Assembly (NCBI GenBank): GCA_023205875.1
Contig: CP060760.1
Coordinates: 62,001-126,000 of the forward strand
Direction: 5' to 3'
From: Chloropicon primus
Taxonomy: Eukaryota; Chlorophyta; Chloropicophyceae; Chloropicales; Chloropicaceae
DNA length: 64,000 nucleotides
Of this stretch, positions 42,528 through 51,850 are shown one piece after another. The notes beneath the pieces were generated by a model, which was not told the DNA's origin, searched no databases, and saw nothing but the letters and a program-made list of their open reading frames with translations. Position 1 is the first letter of the stretch. Each line of letters begins with the position of its first letter. A program made the position numbers and the translations under genes.

Positions 42528-43178
42528 GACACCAAGACGGGTTGTTTTCTCCTCTTCCTTTTTTCTCTGTCTGTCTGTCTGTCTGTCTGTCTCTCCTTTC
42601 AGGGTACGGCCTTCCCGTGCTTGTCAATCACGCGCTTGAAGGACGTTCAATCGTGAGCTCCTCTCCTCTTCCTGCCACCATAAGCTCCCCCTCCCTTTTC
42701 CCCTCTTTGTCCACAAAACTTCCTCCCCAGGGCGTCTCTTCCTTCGAGCGACCGCTCAAACGAAAGGCCAAGGCAAGACTCTTCCCCCTAGCCCCCTTCC
42801 CCCCCTCTTCCCCTCCTCTCCCTCTCTCTCTCTCCCTCCCTCTCTCTCTCTCTCCCTCCGTCTGTCTGTCTCTTCACCAGCAGCAGCTATGCCATTGCTA
42901 TTGCTTAGAGGGACAAAGCAGTCCAAAGGCGAGCTCCATCGCTTGCAAGGTCGAGTCTTGGGACGAGGCACCGGGAGCTGCATGCGGACTGCCTCGCCAA
43001 GAACCAGATTCTTCTCGGCATCATTTCCGAGGACGGGGAGATCGTGCTCAACCCCAGCGAGCGAGAGGGGAGGGGAGGGTCATCACCGGGAAGTCCAAGC
43101 TGATTCTCCTGCATTCCTCTTCCAAGGCGGGTTTTTAGTAAAGTACATTGTTATAAAGATTTCAAGACAAAAGAAAGA
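42528..43178. other. Spacer with a CTGT microsatellite, promoter element and a possible unassigned exon
   Basis: A CTGT run occupies about 42566-42592, pyrimidine tracts fill 42790-42870, and the promoter element is at 42742-42766. At about 42903-43103 the plus strand has a coding-like frame after an acceptor-like GCTTAG: RHRELHADCLAKNQILLGII, then SEDGEIVLNPSERE, ending at a TGA. Its codon use resembles the genes around it, but no first exon or start was found. Confidence 0.35.
42742..42766 (-). promoter_or_regulatory. Recurrent promoter element, copy 5
   Basis: Minus strand: GTCTTGCCTTGGCCTTTCG then TTTGAGCGGTCGCTCGAAGG. It points toward the small basic protein gene (ATG at 42527). Confidence 0.6.
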
Positions 43179-44388
43179 TTACTCCTCCTTCTCGTCCTTG
43201 CTCAAGGACATGAGGTCGTCCAGCGACAGCCTGATCGAGGGACCCATCGTCGAGGTCACAAAGGCGTTCTTGAAGTAGATGCCCTTGGCGCCCGTCGGCT
43301 TGTTCGCCTTGATGCTCCCCACAATCGCAGCAAGGTTTTCCTGCAAATCCTCGGCCTCGAAGGACGTCTTGCCGAAAGAGAGGTGCACGATGCCTCCCTT
43401 GTCGGCCCTGTACTCGACGGTTCCTGCCTTGAGCGCGTTGACGGCCTGCGAAAGAAAAAAGAAGGCGCGACGAGCGACGAGGGCTCGGCAGTCAGTGTGC
43501 ATGTTTTGGCTCGCCCGGAGATTTCTTCGCCGAGGTCTCTCTGCCTTGCTCCCCCACCCCTCTCCGTCCACGTGCTGAGGCCTCAAGTCTTGTTGTACAA
43601 GTTTAAAACCATCCACGAGAACCCCGTGGAAGGGCCTCGTGTCCTTACAATGTAGATAAGGATGTATTGTAGAATTCATCAACGGCCAAAGACGCGGCGC
43701 GGGGGAAAGACGCGGGGAAAAGACGCTGCACCATCACTCTTGTACTACTCACCTCCTCCACGTTGGGGGACACCGTTCCCGCCTTTGGGTTGGGCATGAG
43801 GCCCTTGGGACCCAAGACCCTTCCGAGCTTGGCCACCTTTGGCATCATGTCAGGCGTCGCCACGAGCTTGTCGAAGTCCAGCATGCCTCCCGCAATCTCC
43901 TCGATGAGGTCCTCCCCCCCGACGTACTCAGCGCCGGCTGCCTTGGCGGCCGCCTCCTGGCCGCCACCGCAAAGCACTGCTATCCTGACCTCGTTTCCCG
44001 TTCCCTTGGGAAGGGCCACCGTTGCCCTGAGCTGCTGGTCGTTGTACTTGGGGTTGATGTTCAGGCGGATGTGGGCCTCCACCGCCTCGTTGAACTTGGT
44101 GGTCGCGTTCTCCTTCACGAGCTTGAGCGCCTCGAGCGAGTTGCACTCGGCGGTCCTGTCCGCGTACCCCTTGGAAGCAAAGTTCGCCTTGGCCTGCCTG
44201 AACCTCTTGGACCCCTCCGTCGCCACGGACGCCTCCTCCACGGCCGCCGCCCTCGGCACCACGCACCGAGGACCTCTCACCCTCAAGCACGCAGCCCTCT
44301 GCCTCCCCACCACAACCCTCGTCGTCGTTGGACAACTATAAGTCACCCCCTGCATGCGGTGAAACGAGCTCGAGCAGACGACTCTCAT
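43179..44388 (-). CDS. Plastid 50S ribosomal protein L1, two exons
   Basis: Exons 43753-44388 and 43179-43445 join across a 307-bp intron (GAG|GTGAGT, CGCAG|G) to give 300 aa. After a transit peptide of about 60 residues ([19 protein letters not shown], then [14 protein letters not shown]) the uL1 fold follows: [54 protein letters not shown], and [20 protein letters not shown] with the L1 signature, then [22 protein letters not shown]. The C-terminal part is [19 protein letters not shown] and [15 protein letters not shown]. The sequence is bacterial-type, as expected for a plastid ribosome; a mitochondrial L1 is less likely because of the high similarity to the bacterial form. Confidence 0.94.
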
Positions 44389-44978
44389 GACGACCGACCG
44401 ACCGAGGACCTTGCAGTGGAAAAAAAAAGAAAAGAAGGAGAAGGAGAAGAAACCGACGGGCTTCCGTTACGACTGGCGTCCGTTACGTCGTCCGGAAGTG
44501 GAGTCGGAGTTGCAATGACAATGTGCACAACACAACAGAAGCGCCCCTCTCTCCGCTTTTTTGTCCGTCCTCCCTTTTCAGCCCCAAATTCACCGGCCAA
44601 ATGCGGCTGTAGAAATCCGGTCTTGGGGAGAACGGGGGGTGATTATCTTATCCAAAAATATTCTCCCTGTGACGTTCATTATACAGTGCAAATGGAAGGG
44701 AGGGGGAAGCCTTTCCCTTTGCCTGTCCCTTGGTCCTTTTTCGTTCCCGCCCCCTTCTTCTTTTGCTTCCTTCGATCTCATTCTTTCATTCTTTCATTCT
44801 TTCATTCGTTCTCTCTCTCACATATCACATTCTCTCTCTCTCTCTCTCTCTCTCTGGATCCTCTCCTCTCCGCACACGCACGCACACACAAGAGGTCGTC
44901 GTCGTCGGTCGTCGTGGTGATCCGATCCGAAGAAGCAAGCAAGGGCATTTCTCTTCTCCTCGTCTTGCTTGGGTCCCT

Positions 44979-45009
<31 letters not shown>

Positions 45010-45166
45010 GTCTCTCTTTCTCTTTTTTCTTCGCAATTGTATTGCAAGTACTTACGATTAAAAAGCTTATTTTTCGGGAAAGGATATTGAATAGTATTGA
45101 TACAAACGATCCGTTGTCAATTCCATGGTCGAGCGCGCGAGAGAGCGCCACGTGCACACGCTCATC
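44389..45166. other. Spacer: promoter of plastid L1 and 3' end of the aminotransferase gene
   Basis: AT-richer around 44640-44690 and 45040-45110, with CT dinucleotide tracts (44831-44855, 44980-45030) and ATTCTTTC repeats (44781-44810). No coding exon or RNA gene is supported. Confidence 0.45.
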
Positions 45167-46627
45167 CTAGGCCGTCACCTGAAGAGCGAACTCAACAACA
45201 TCGCAGATAGTATGGACTTCGGCTTCGGTGAGGTGAAGCGGAAGCCTGAGGTCACAAGCGTACTCGATGTGCTTGTAACTGGTCTCACAGTCGGTGGGTG
45301 GCAAGGCAAACTGCCAGGTCTTGAAGTTACGGGCGTTGTCGTGCGCTCCGAAGATCTCCATGGGGACTCCCCTCTTCTTGCACTCGTCGGTGAAAGCGTT
45401 GGCCTCGTCCCAGTTCCTGCCCTTCAGGTTGAACTGGAGGGAGTCGCCCACGCCGTTGGCTCCCTCGAGCTGGAAGGGGACTCTGATCCCGTCCAACTCG
45501 CACAGCCTCCTCTCGGCGATGGCGTAGTTGTACCTGTGCTTCTCGTACCTGCCCTCCAGCAAGGGGAGCTGAGGCTGGATGATCGCGGCGGTGATCTGGT
45601 GCATCCTCAAGGAGTAGTTCGGGGTCTCGAACTTGAGCTTCTCGAAGAGCTCGAAGTTCTGGGGGGCCGCAAGGTGGCTCTTGTACAAGTACTCGTAGGA
45701 GCCGGCGACCAGGATGGACCTGACGGCGATCTCCTCGTCGTCGGTCACCAGGAACCCGCCCTCGCCCGAGTTGATGAGCTTGTTGGACTGGGCGGAGAAG
45801 CAGGCGGCGACGGTTCCGTGCTCGGAGCTTCCGCTCTTGATGCCGTTCCAGTCGCACCCAAGGCTGTGGGCGCAGTCCTCGATGAGGGTGATGTCGTACT
45901 TCTTGCAGACCTCGGCGACTCCGGTCATGTCGCACAACCTTCCCCTCATGTGGGACACGATCGCGATCTTGGCGCCGGATTCCTTGGCCTTCCTCTCGAA
46001 GTCCTCGACGTCGATCACGAACTGGCTGGTGCAGTTGACGTACTCGGGCTCGCACCCGGCGTGCACGATCGCGCTCGGGACGGCGGCGAAGGTGAAGGCG
46101 TTGGTCAAGATCTTGGTCGGGCCAGGGATCTTGCTGAGCCTCTCTTTCTCCTTCTGGAGCACGGCGTACACGGACAGGAAGATCGCCGAGCCGCACGAGT
46201 TGAGGGCCACGCAGTACTTGTGCCCGGTGACGTCCGCGAAGGACCTCTCCACGAGGGACACGTCGTCCACGGTCTGGTCTGGGTTGTTGGCGCCCGGGGT
46301 GAGACCCCCGTACCTGAACATCTTTCCGGACTCCATGACCTCCCTACACCGCTGGATTCCCTCCTCCGGGACTGGGCACGGGGACTTGATGTTGATGGCG
46401 AGTCTTGGCTCCTCCGAGTTCTTGTCGAACACCGGCAGCTCCCCCTCGCTGACGACCTGCTCGGACTCCTGCACGCCGCCCTCCTGCGGGACCCTGGCCA
46501 CGAACACCGGGGAGAGCCTGGTGTACTTCTTGGGGCCGCTGAAGGTGAAACCGAACTGGTTCTTCTCCTGGGTCATCTGGAGCTTGCGACAATCCTTGTT
46601 CAACTTGGTTCCACAAAGTCTCGCCAT
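45167..46627 (-). CDS. DegT/DnrJ/EryC1/StrS-family PLP aminotransferase
   Basis: The 486-aa intronless product starts MARLCGTKLNKDC. The fold-I aminotransferase core includes MFRYGGLTPGANNPDQT, HKYCVALNSCGSAIFLSVYA, TNAFTFAAVPSAIVHAGCEP, LIEDCAHSLGCDWNG (PLP-binding Asp and His), and ACFSAQSNKLINSGEGG with the Schiff-base Lys in SNKL-x-SGEGG. The C-terminal half has LVAGSYEYLYKS, YSLRMHQITAAIIQPQLP and RGVPMEIFGAHDN. Bacterial members aminate nucleotide-linked or antibiotic keto-sugars. The first 80 residues are not typical of the family. Strong use of G/C-ending codons suggests high expression. A bacterial origin is possible; the reaction here is unknown. Confidence 0.9.
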   Translation of the reverse strand: MARLCGTKLNKDCRKLQMTQEKNQFGFTFSGPKKYTRLSPVFVARVPQEGGVQESEQVVSEGELPVFDKNSEEPRLAINIKSPCPVPEEGIQRCREVMESGKMFRYGGLTPGANNPDQTVDDVSLVERSFADVTGHKYCVALNSCGSAIFLSVYAVLQKEKERLSKIPGPTKILTNAFTFAAVPSAIVHAGCEPEYVNCTSQFVIDVEDFERKAKESGAKIAIVSHMRGRLCDMTGVAEVCKKYDITLIEDCAHSLGCDWNGIKSGSSEHGTVAACFSAQSNKLINSGEGGFLVTDDEEIAVRSILVAGSYEYLYKSHLAAPQNFELFEKLKFETPNYSLRMHQITAAIIQPQLPLLEGRYEKHRYNYAIAERRLCELDGIRVPFQLEGANGVGDSLQFNLKGRNWDEANAFTDECKKRGVPMEIFGAHDNARNFKTWQFALPPTDCETSYKHIEYACDLRLPLHLTEAEVHTICDVVEFALQVTA

Positions 46628-48060
46628 GTTGATTGAATGATTGATATGATGGGTCGTGCAGGCGGTGTCGTCAGGCGGTGTCGTCGGTTTTCGTTCTCGT
46701 TGTTGCTGTTGCCGTTGTTGTTGTTCTACTACTGCTGCTGCTTCTGATGGCGGCGAAGAGGCAGGAGGCAGGAGGCAGGAGGAGGTTGTTGTCAGCAAAC
46801 GAATGTTCTCTTCTTGTTCTTCACTTCCTTTCTCGAGTCGATCGGCACCACGACGAGGACGACGCCGTGGAGGAGAAGCGACGACGACGATCGCTTCCTT
46901 TCTTCTTCTTCTTCTTCTTCTTCTTCTTCTTCTTCTTCGTCGCCGCCGTCGAAGCGGAGAGCGAGAGAGCGCAAAGGGATGGAGAGCGAGCATGCGAGCG
47001 AGGGCGAAGAAGAAGACATCTCCGTCGTTCGTCGTTCGTCGTTCGTCGTTCGTCCCTCGTCGAGTGTGTTGTTGTATTCGAGGGAATCGCGTGGACCGGA
47101 CCTGACTGGATCGATCGATCGATCTTGTTCAGTTCTTCCCCCCTCGTCGCACGTACCTCACGTCGTCTTCGGTCTTCGTCTTCGTCGTCTTCGGTCTTCG
47201 GCTGGGTCGGTTCTTTGGCGGTGGGCGGTCGATCAGCCTCTCGTTTTTTTAGCGGCGATTGGCGCGGGGGGGGAGATCGCGGCCGTGGGAAAAAAAAACA
47301 ACACGAACAAGTAGTTTTCCCACACTACAACCCAAAGAATCTGGGGAGACATGCGGGAAAATCTCTGGGGACACCAACATGGGAAAACTACACGGTGCCC
47401 TCGCGCGTCGCAAATCTGATTCTTAAAGATTTTCTATGAGAGACATATTGAGAGTGTATGGGTAACTACAGTGTGGGTAACGTCTCTAGAGAAACATGCT
47501 TTGTTGTTCGGTGGAAAAGGAACCAGCTCGGCAGGGGACGGAGACGGAGACAAAGGGGGGCGGAGATGAAAGGAGGGAAGGGAGGGGAAGGGGAAGGGGA
47601 AGGAACGAACGAACGAACGAACGAACGAGGTTGACGTTCGAGTGTTTTGTTGCAAAAAACGAGAAACACGGTGGACCTGGGTCAAGCGGCGCCAGGCCTC
47701 GAGTGCGGTCCTCGATTGTTCTCTCTTTCTCTCCTGGACTCCTGGATTTAGGACTGTTAGTCCAAGAAAAGGGGCGCCTTTGTCGTACACCCCTTCCGCG
47801 ACCATAAAGCCAAAAAAGGAAGTAATGATGGGGAAAAGGAAAAAACCAAAGGGGGTGTCGTAACAACAACGCCGCATCACCGCATCACCGCCACGATCAA
47901 ACACAAGGCGGCGGTCGGCGGTGGCGGTGATGGCGGTGGTGGTGGTGGTGGGCCAAGACAAGAGCCGTCTCGCTGAAACATCGATATATATACATACATA
48001 TACATATATCTATTATTATATATAATGAAAAAACAACAAAAGTCCCAAAGACTGCTGGCT
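46628..48060. other. 1.4-kb region without a recognised gene
   Basis: The left part holds promoter-like sequence of the aminotransferase gene with GTTGTT, TTC (46900-46938) and CGTCGTT (47023-47050) simple repeats. A lower-GC island spans about 47290-47490. GAAC repeats lie at 47600-47630. Further right, a minus-strand frame (47700-47880) encodes a hydrophobic stretch (FGFFLFPIITSFFGFMV, then AEGVYDKGAPFLGL), but its codon use and missing start make a gene doubtful. The right end is the 3' end of the second TMEM184 gene. Confidence 0.45.
47311..47391. repeat. Short inverted repeat in a lower-GC island
   Basis: Arms GTAGTTTTCCCA (47311-47322) and TGGGAAAACTAC (47380-47391) are perfect inverted copies 57 bases apart. 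A further GGGAAAAT lies between them. The surroundings are clearly AT-richer than the neighbouring genes. It could be a hairpin RNA, a small transposon relic or a chance palindrome. Confidence 0.5.
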
Positions 48061-49428
48061 TTAGACCCTCCCGTTGTCCTCCTCGTCGTCGTCATACTTC
48101 GTCGCCTCTCTCTCCTCCCCGTCCCGCGCCCCCCCCGCCGCCGCTGCTGCTGACTCCTCCTCCTCGACGATGGAGGCGGGGAGGACCGCGGGGGAGGGAG
48201 GACCCCCGCCGCCGCTGCTGTTGCCTCCTCCTCCCCCCTCCCCCTGGCCAAAGGCCTCCAGCATCAGCAGGGCGTTGTCCGCGATGGAGTCCCTGTGCAA
48301 GATGCTGTCGCCCCTCTGCCTCCCTGCGCTGGCCTTCAGCTGGGACTCCACGTTCTCGAGGTCCTTGAACACAAAGGTGTTCATCCTGTAGACCTTCTTC
48401 TTGCCCTTCCTGTCGCTCCCCTCTCCGTAGACCTCACTCTTGCTCTTGGTCTGCCCGCCCTTGCCCTTGCTGACGCCGGAGGGGCTGTCGCTCTCCGCGT
48501 ACAGCGTGTAGTCGTGGTACGCGGGAGCGAACTGATGGAAGGTGTCCGTGACGACGTCCGTGAAGCTGATGGCGTGAGAAATCTTGCCGCCCAAGTTCGT
48601 GACGTTCAAGTTCTTCGAGTCGTGAACGATGTAGAGCTTGTGGGGGAACGCGTAGAGGGTCCCGATCGCGGCGGCGAACATCTCCACGCAGATGAGGCAG
48701 TTCTGGATCTCCGTCGCGGCCTCCGCGGACTCCACCACCCCAATGCTCGTCAGCAGGGAAAGGACGAACCCTTGCCAAAAAGTGAAGAAGATGACCCCCT
48801 TGATCAGCACGAACTTCATGACCGGGTTGTACGGCCGGAGCAGGTCCTGGGCCGCCAGGTAAAAGATGATGAGCCCGTAGAGGGCCACCGCGTAGCACAC
48901 GTTCATCACGAAGACGATGTACACGTAACCCTTTGCCGGAGAGAAGTCCCCCTCGCTGTACTTCTCCTCCGACTCCAGGACGAATATCGTGGCCGCCAGG
49001 AAGGGTTTGGCCAGCACGAACTGAAGCGTGGCTTGCTTGCACTGCCTCAGCAGCTTCCCGTCCACTTCCAGCGGAGGGAAGCAGCACGTCATCAGCATGT
49101 AGCTCGGCTCCACCACCTTGCCTTGGGCCCTCGTCTCGATCTCCCCGGGGCCTCCCACGTACAGCAGGCAAAGGGAGTGGAAGTTATACAGGATGAAGGC
49201 CTCGTAACAGTCCCTTATCGTCGACACGTACACGGCGTCCTTTGGATTCCCCAGAGTTATCACCGAGCATATCGCGTATACAGGCACCATGAAGATGATC
49301 CGTATGATGTACCTCTGAAACGGGGGAGAATTGTAGTACCGGAGGTGCATGCCGATCTGGTAGGCGGCCAAGGCGCAGGCGAACACCGAACATATCGAAC
49401 CTAGCACCAGCGCCACCGTGTTCACCAT
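48061..49428 (-). CDS. TMEM184/LAZ1-family seven-helix membrane protein (paralogue 2)
   Basis: The 455-aa single-exon product starts MVNTVALVLGSICSVFACAL. Family motifs are HLRYYNSPPFQRYIIRIIF, FMVPVYAICSVITLG, IRDCYEAFILYNFHSLCL, YLAAQDLLRPYNPVMKFVL and IKGVIFFTFWQGFVLS, with six to seven hydrophobic helices. The C-terminal 160 residues are cytosolic-looking, with a GKGGQTKSKSE stretch, Gly-rich runs and a very acidic end (YDDDEEDNG). It shares the central fold with the gene at 40173-41560 but lacks that gene's intron and differs in both tails, so the duplication is not recent. Likely an endomembrane or vacuolar protein; the precise activity is not known. Confidence 0.92.
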   Translation of the reverse strand: MVNTVALVLGSICSVFACALAAYQIGMHLRYYNSPPFQRYIIRIIFMVPVYAICSVITLGNPKDAVYVSTIRDCYEAFILYNFHSLCLLYVGGPGEIETRAQGKVVEPSYMLMTCCFPPLEVDGKLLRQCKQATLQFVLAKPFLAATIFVLESEEKYSEGDFSPAKGYVYIVFVMNVCYAVALYGLIIFYLAAQDLLRPYNPVMKFVLIKGVIFFTFWQGFVLSLLTSIGVVESAEAATEIQNCLICVEMFAAAIGTLYAFPHKLYIVHDSKNLNVTNLGGKISHAISFTDVVTDTFHQFAPAYHDYTLYAESDSPSGVSKGKGGQTKSKSEVYGEGSDRKGKKKVYRMNTFVFKDLENVESQLKASAGRQRGDSILHRDSIADNALLMLEAFGQGEGGGGGNSSGGGGPPSPAVLPASIVEEEESAAAAAGGARDGEEREATKYDDDEEDNGRV

Positions 49429-49950
49429 CCTTGCCTTGCTCCTCCCCTCGGCCTAGCCTACCAACTCACTTCCTCGTCGTCGTGCCGGCGCCCTGTGAAA
49501 GAGACCAGGCGCTTCCTCGGACCAACACCACTGCAGTGCGGACTCCTGCTCTAGCCAGAGGAGCCCGACCTGCGTCCGAACTCGTGTTCCCCTTGGACCA
49601 AACCTTGGCCTGGCGTCCAAAAGCTTAGAACGTCGCTCCAAGGCTCACCAGGACGTCAAAACTCTCAAGTGACGGCGCAATCGAAGGCTCTTGACCTGAA
49701 GTTTCCTTTAATCGGACAAAGAGAGGTCCTCCTCCGTCCTCTGCCCCCTCCTCCCGTCCCTAACCCGCGCCAGCACCTCCAAAGGTTCCCACTGGCGTCC
49801 CCAAAGGTTTTGTCTTGGGACGCATTCGCTGGCCCCCGTCGGGCGATCGATGGAGAGGGAGGGGAAGCGGCGCGCGGTTCGAGGAAGCGTGGGCAGGACG
49901 CGGACGAAGAGGGAAGGGCGAGTGCGCAGAACGAAAGCGTGTCTCGCGAG

Positions 49951-49972
49951 CTTTCGATAGCGCCGTCGCTTG
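49951..49972 (+). promoter_or_regulatory. Recurrent promoter element, copy 6
   Basis: GTGTCTCGCGAG followed by CTTTCGATAGCGCCGTCGCT. It points toward the gene starting at 50262, about 290 bases downstream. Confidence 0.6.
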
Positions 49973-50196
49973 TGCATTTCGACGCTCGGAGTGGTTGTCG
50001 ACGGAGTTTGGAGTGAGTCCCGTCTCGATCGCGACGAGGGGAGAGGGAGTGGACTGCGTTGGCGGTGGTGGTCACCCTCGCCACTTCTCGTCGATCTGCC
50101 GCGGACTCGGAGCCCATTGGCTTCCGGAGTCCTCACCCAAAACCTCTCCGCTTCAGACGCGCAGGCGTCAGAACTCTGCCGGATTGATTGCAGGGC

Positions 50197-50213
50197 ATTG
50201 ATTGATTGTTTGG

Positions 50214-50244
<31 letters not shown>
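50197..50244. repeat. ATTG tetranucleotide microsatellite
   Basis: About ten ATTG units with two interruptions, ending some 18 bases before the ATG at 50262. Confidence 0.9.
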
Positions 50245-50245
<1 letters not shown>

Positions 50246-50261
50246 GGTTTGTTTGGATGCG

Positions 50262-51779
50262 ATGACTGGAGCGAGGTTCGCCGGGTTGAAGGAGATACTG
50301 GAGTCTCCGTCGACGTCCGCGTCGACGAACTCGGCGTACGAGGTCGTCCAAGGCCTCCTGTCCCCTGCAGCGGGGGCGGAGGAGCTCGATGGTGTGTACG
50401 ACGGACTCTTGGGTCTGGCCGGGGAGTTGAGGGTGAGGGAGCTCGGGCTGCTGACGGACCTGCTGAAAAGGGCGCTGTTGAGATACGTGCCGAGCCTCGA
50501 GCAGCTCGGCAGGACGAACGAGTGGTGCCAGGAGACTGTGACGAAGCTCAGCGAGGCCGAAAACGGAGGAGCGGGAGGAGGGGAGGAAGGCGGGCACAGG
50601 CAGAGGACGGAGCTCGTCAACTCCCTCAAGTTCCTGAGGCGTCTCGTGCGCCGGAACATCGACAAGCTCAAGGAGGGAAGCCCCTCTCGCGACTCGAAAC
50701 CCAAACCAGAACCCGAGGTGCGGCCGAGCACCGAAGCCTCGGAGCGGGCAGAAGCGCCGGCGGAGCGGGAAGACGAAGGCGGCGAGTCAGAGAACCGGGG
50801 TCGCGGGGGCCTCGAGAGCGCTAGGGCCCGGTACTATCCCCACAGCGCTCTGAGTCAGCTCAGGGCAAACGCGGACAACACGAGGAGGAGAAGCAGTACG
50901 TACGAGGTCCTTACGCACGAAAGGGCAAGGAGCAACCTTTCCCTTTTGAGCAACGCCGAGGAAATCACGGGCATTCCCGAGAGGGAGCAAAGCAGCCTGT
51001 TCGGTGACCTCTTGGGAAGCAAGACGAAGACTGTGGCGGAGCTCGGATCCAGCATTAAGCTTGCCTTGGCCCACATGATCGACATGTACGAGAAGGACTC
51101 TCAGCAGGCGTTTGTCATACTCAGCATCTTCATGCAAGAGATGCTCCTGGATCACTCGGTGGAGATACAGAAGAGGGCTTTTGATATTTTCATCAACTTG
51201 GTGGTTCACTGGCAGGTTCTGGAAACCAGGCAGTACGCCGAAGAAGGCGATGCTGGTGCTGAGAGGCAGCAGATGGCAGCGACGAGGCGGGCTTGGATGC
51301 TCAAGGACTCCTTGTGGCACATGAGCCTCCTCAACGAGATGTGTCTTGTCCTCCTGGACCGGGGCAACGAGGTCGACGATAACGTCTGGGCTTGCGCGCA
51401 CTCCTGCCTCCTGCTCTGCTGCACGGACAAGGGGTTGCTGGTCCCCAAACTCGTGAAATTGGTTCACTTCGACATCTTGAAGCGAATGCTCGAGGTTAGC
51501 CAAGACAAGTTCCCCGCTCGGGAGTCCTCGATTGTTTCGATGATGGTTTCGCATGTTTTGCCCCACAGAGGTCAGTACGGCATGGACCAGCAGTCGCTTC
51601 AGGCCATGGAAGGCCTTGTCATGGACAAGAGAACCTTTAGTCCAGGGGCCATGGCGGCCTTGAAGGTCTTGAATTATTACAAGGCGGCGGAGAAGAGTCG
51701 CCGGGGAATGCACGGCGACCAAGAATCCTTGATCGACGAATTGGAGAAGAGCCTGCTCAATTGTACTAAGAACAACTAA
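50262..51779 (+). CDS. Alpha-helical (ARM-like) protein of unknown function
   Basis: The 505-aa single-exon product starts MTGARFAGLKEILESPS. It has an N-terminal helical part (LLTDLLKRALLRYVPSLEQL), a charged disordered linker (residues 140-200, rich in Glu, Arg and Pro), and a C-terminal helical array: IKLALAHMIDMYEKDSQQAF, VILSIFMQEMLLDHSVEIQK, RAFDIFINLVVHWQ, LNEMCLVLLDRGNEVDDNVW, LLVPKLVKLVHFDILKRML. The spacing suggests armadillo/HEAT-type repeats as in scaffold proteins of vesicle traffic or the cytoskeleton. I do not recognise the family. The frame begins at 50238, but the first ATG in frame is 50262. Confidence 0.75.
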   Translation: MTGARFAGLKEILESPSTSASTNSAYEVVQGLLSPAAGAEELDGVYDGLLGLAGELRVRELGLLTDLLKRALLRYVPSLEQLGRTNEWCQETVTKLSEAENGGAGGGEEGGHRQRTELVNSLKFLRRLVRRNIDKLKEGSPSRDSKPKPEPEVRPSTEASERAEAPAEREDEGGESENRGRGGLESARARYYPHSALSQLRANADNTRRRSSTYEVLTHERARSNLSLLSNAEEITGIPEREQSSLFGDLLGSKTKTVAELGSSIKLALAHMIDMYEKDSQQAFVILSIFMQEMLLDHSVEIQKRAFDIFINLVVHWQVLETRQYAEEGDAGAERQQMAATRRAWMLKDSLWHMSLLNEMCLVLLDRGNEVDDNVWACAHSCLLLCCTDKGLLVPKLVKLVHFDILKRMLEVSQDKFPARESSIVSMMVSHVLPHRGQYGMDQQSLQAMEGLVMDKRTFSPGAMAALKVLNYYKAAEKSRRGMHGDQESLIDELEKSLLNCTKNN

Positions 51780-51850
51780 CGAAGTGGTGCTCAATTGTAA
51801 CAACACTTGCTGTTAAAGCCTTGCCAAAAATATTTAAAAAAAAAAAGACG

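Larger units (their letters stand above)
49429..50261. other. Divergent promoter region between TMEM184 paralogue 2 and the helical-repeat gene
   Basis: It contains a promoter element copy (49951-49972) and an ATTG tetranucleotide run (about 50197-50244) just before the ATG at 50262. The frames here are short, shadow-like and not conserved in character. No gene seen. Confidence 0.5.

Noticed and set aside
45125-46636. 503-codon plus-strand open frame
   Set aside because: Antisense to the DegT-type aminotransferase; its composition (Leu, Val, Gly runs, no domain) is the mirror of a strongly biased coding strand.
46628-46993. Upstream extension of the aminotransferase with a poly-Arg run
   Set aside because: The Arg run is the TTC trinucleotide repeat read on the minus strand; the frame also passes through non-conserved Gln runs. 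MARLCGT at 46627 is the better start.
47434-47961. Minus-strand frame with a hydrophobic segment (possible small membrane protein)
   Set aside because: Codon use is unlike neighbouring genes and the frame runs through GAAC repeats; no family match or splice structure was found.
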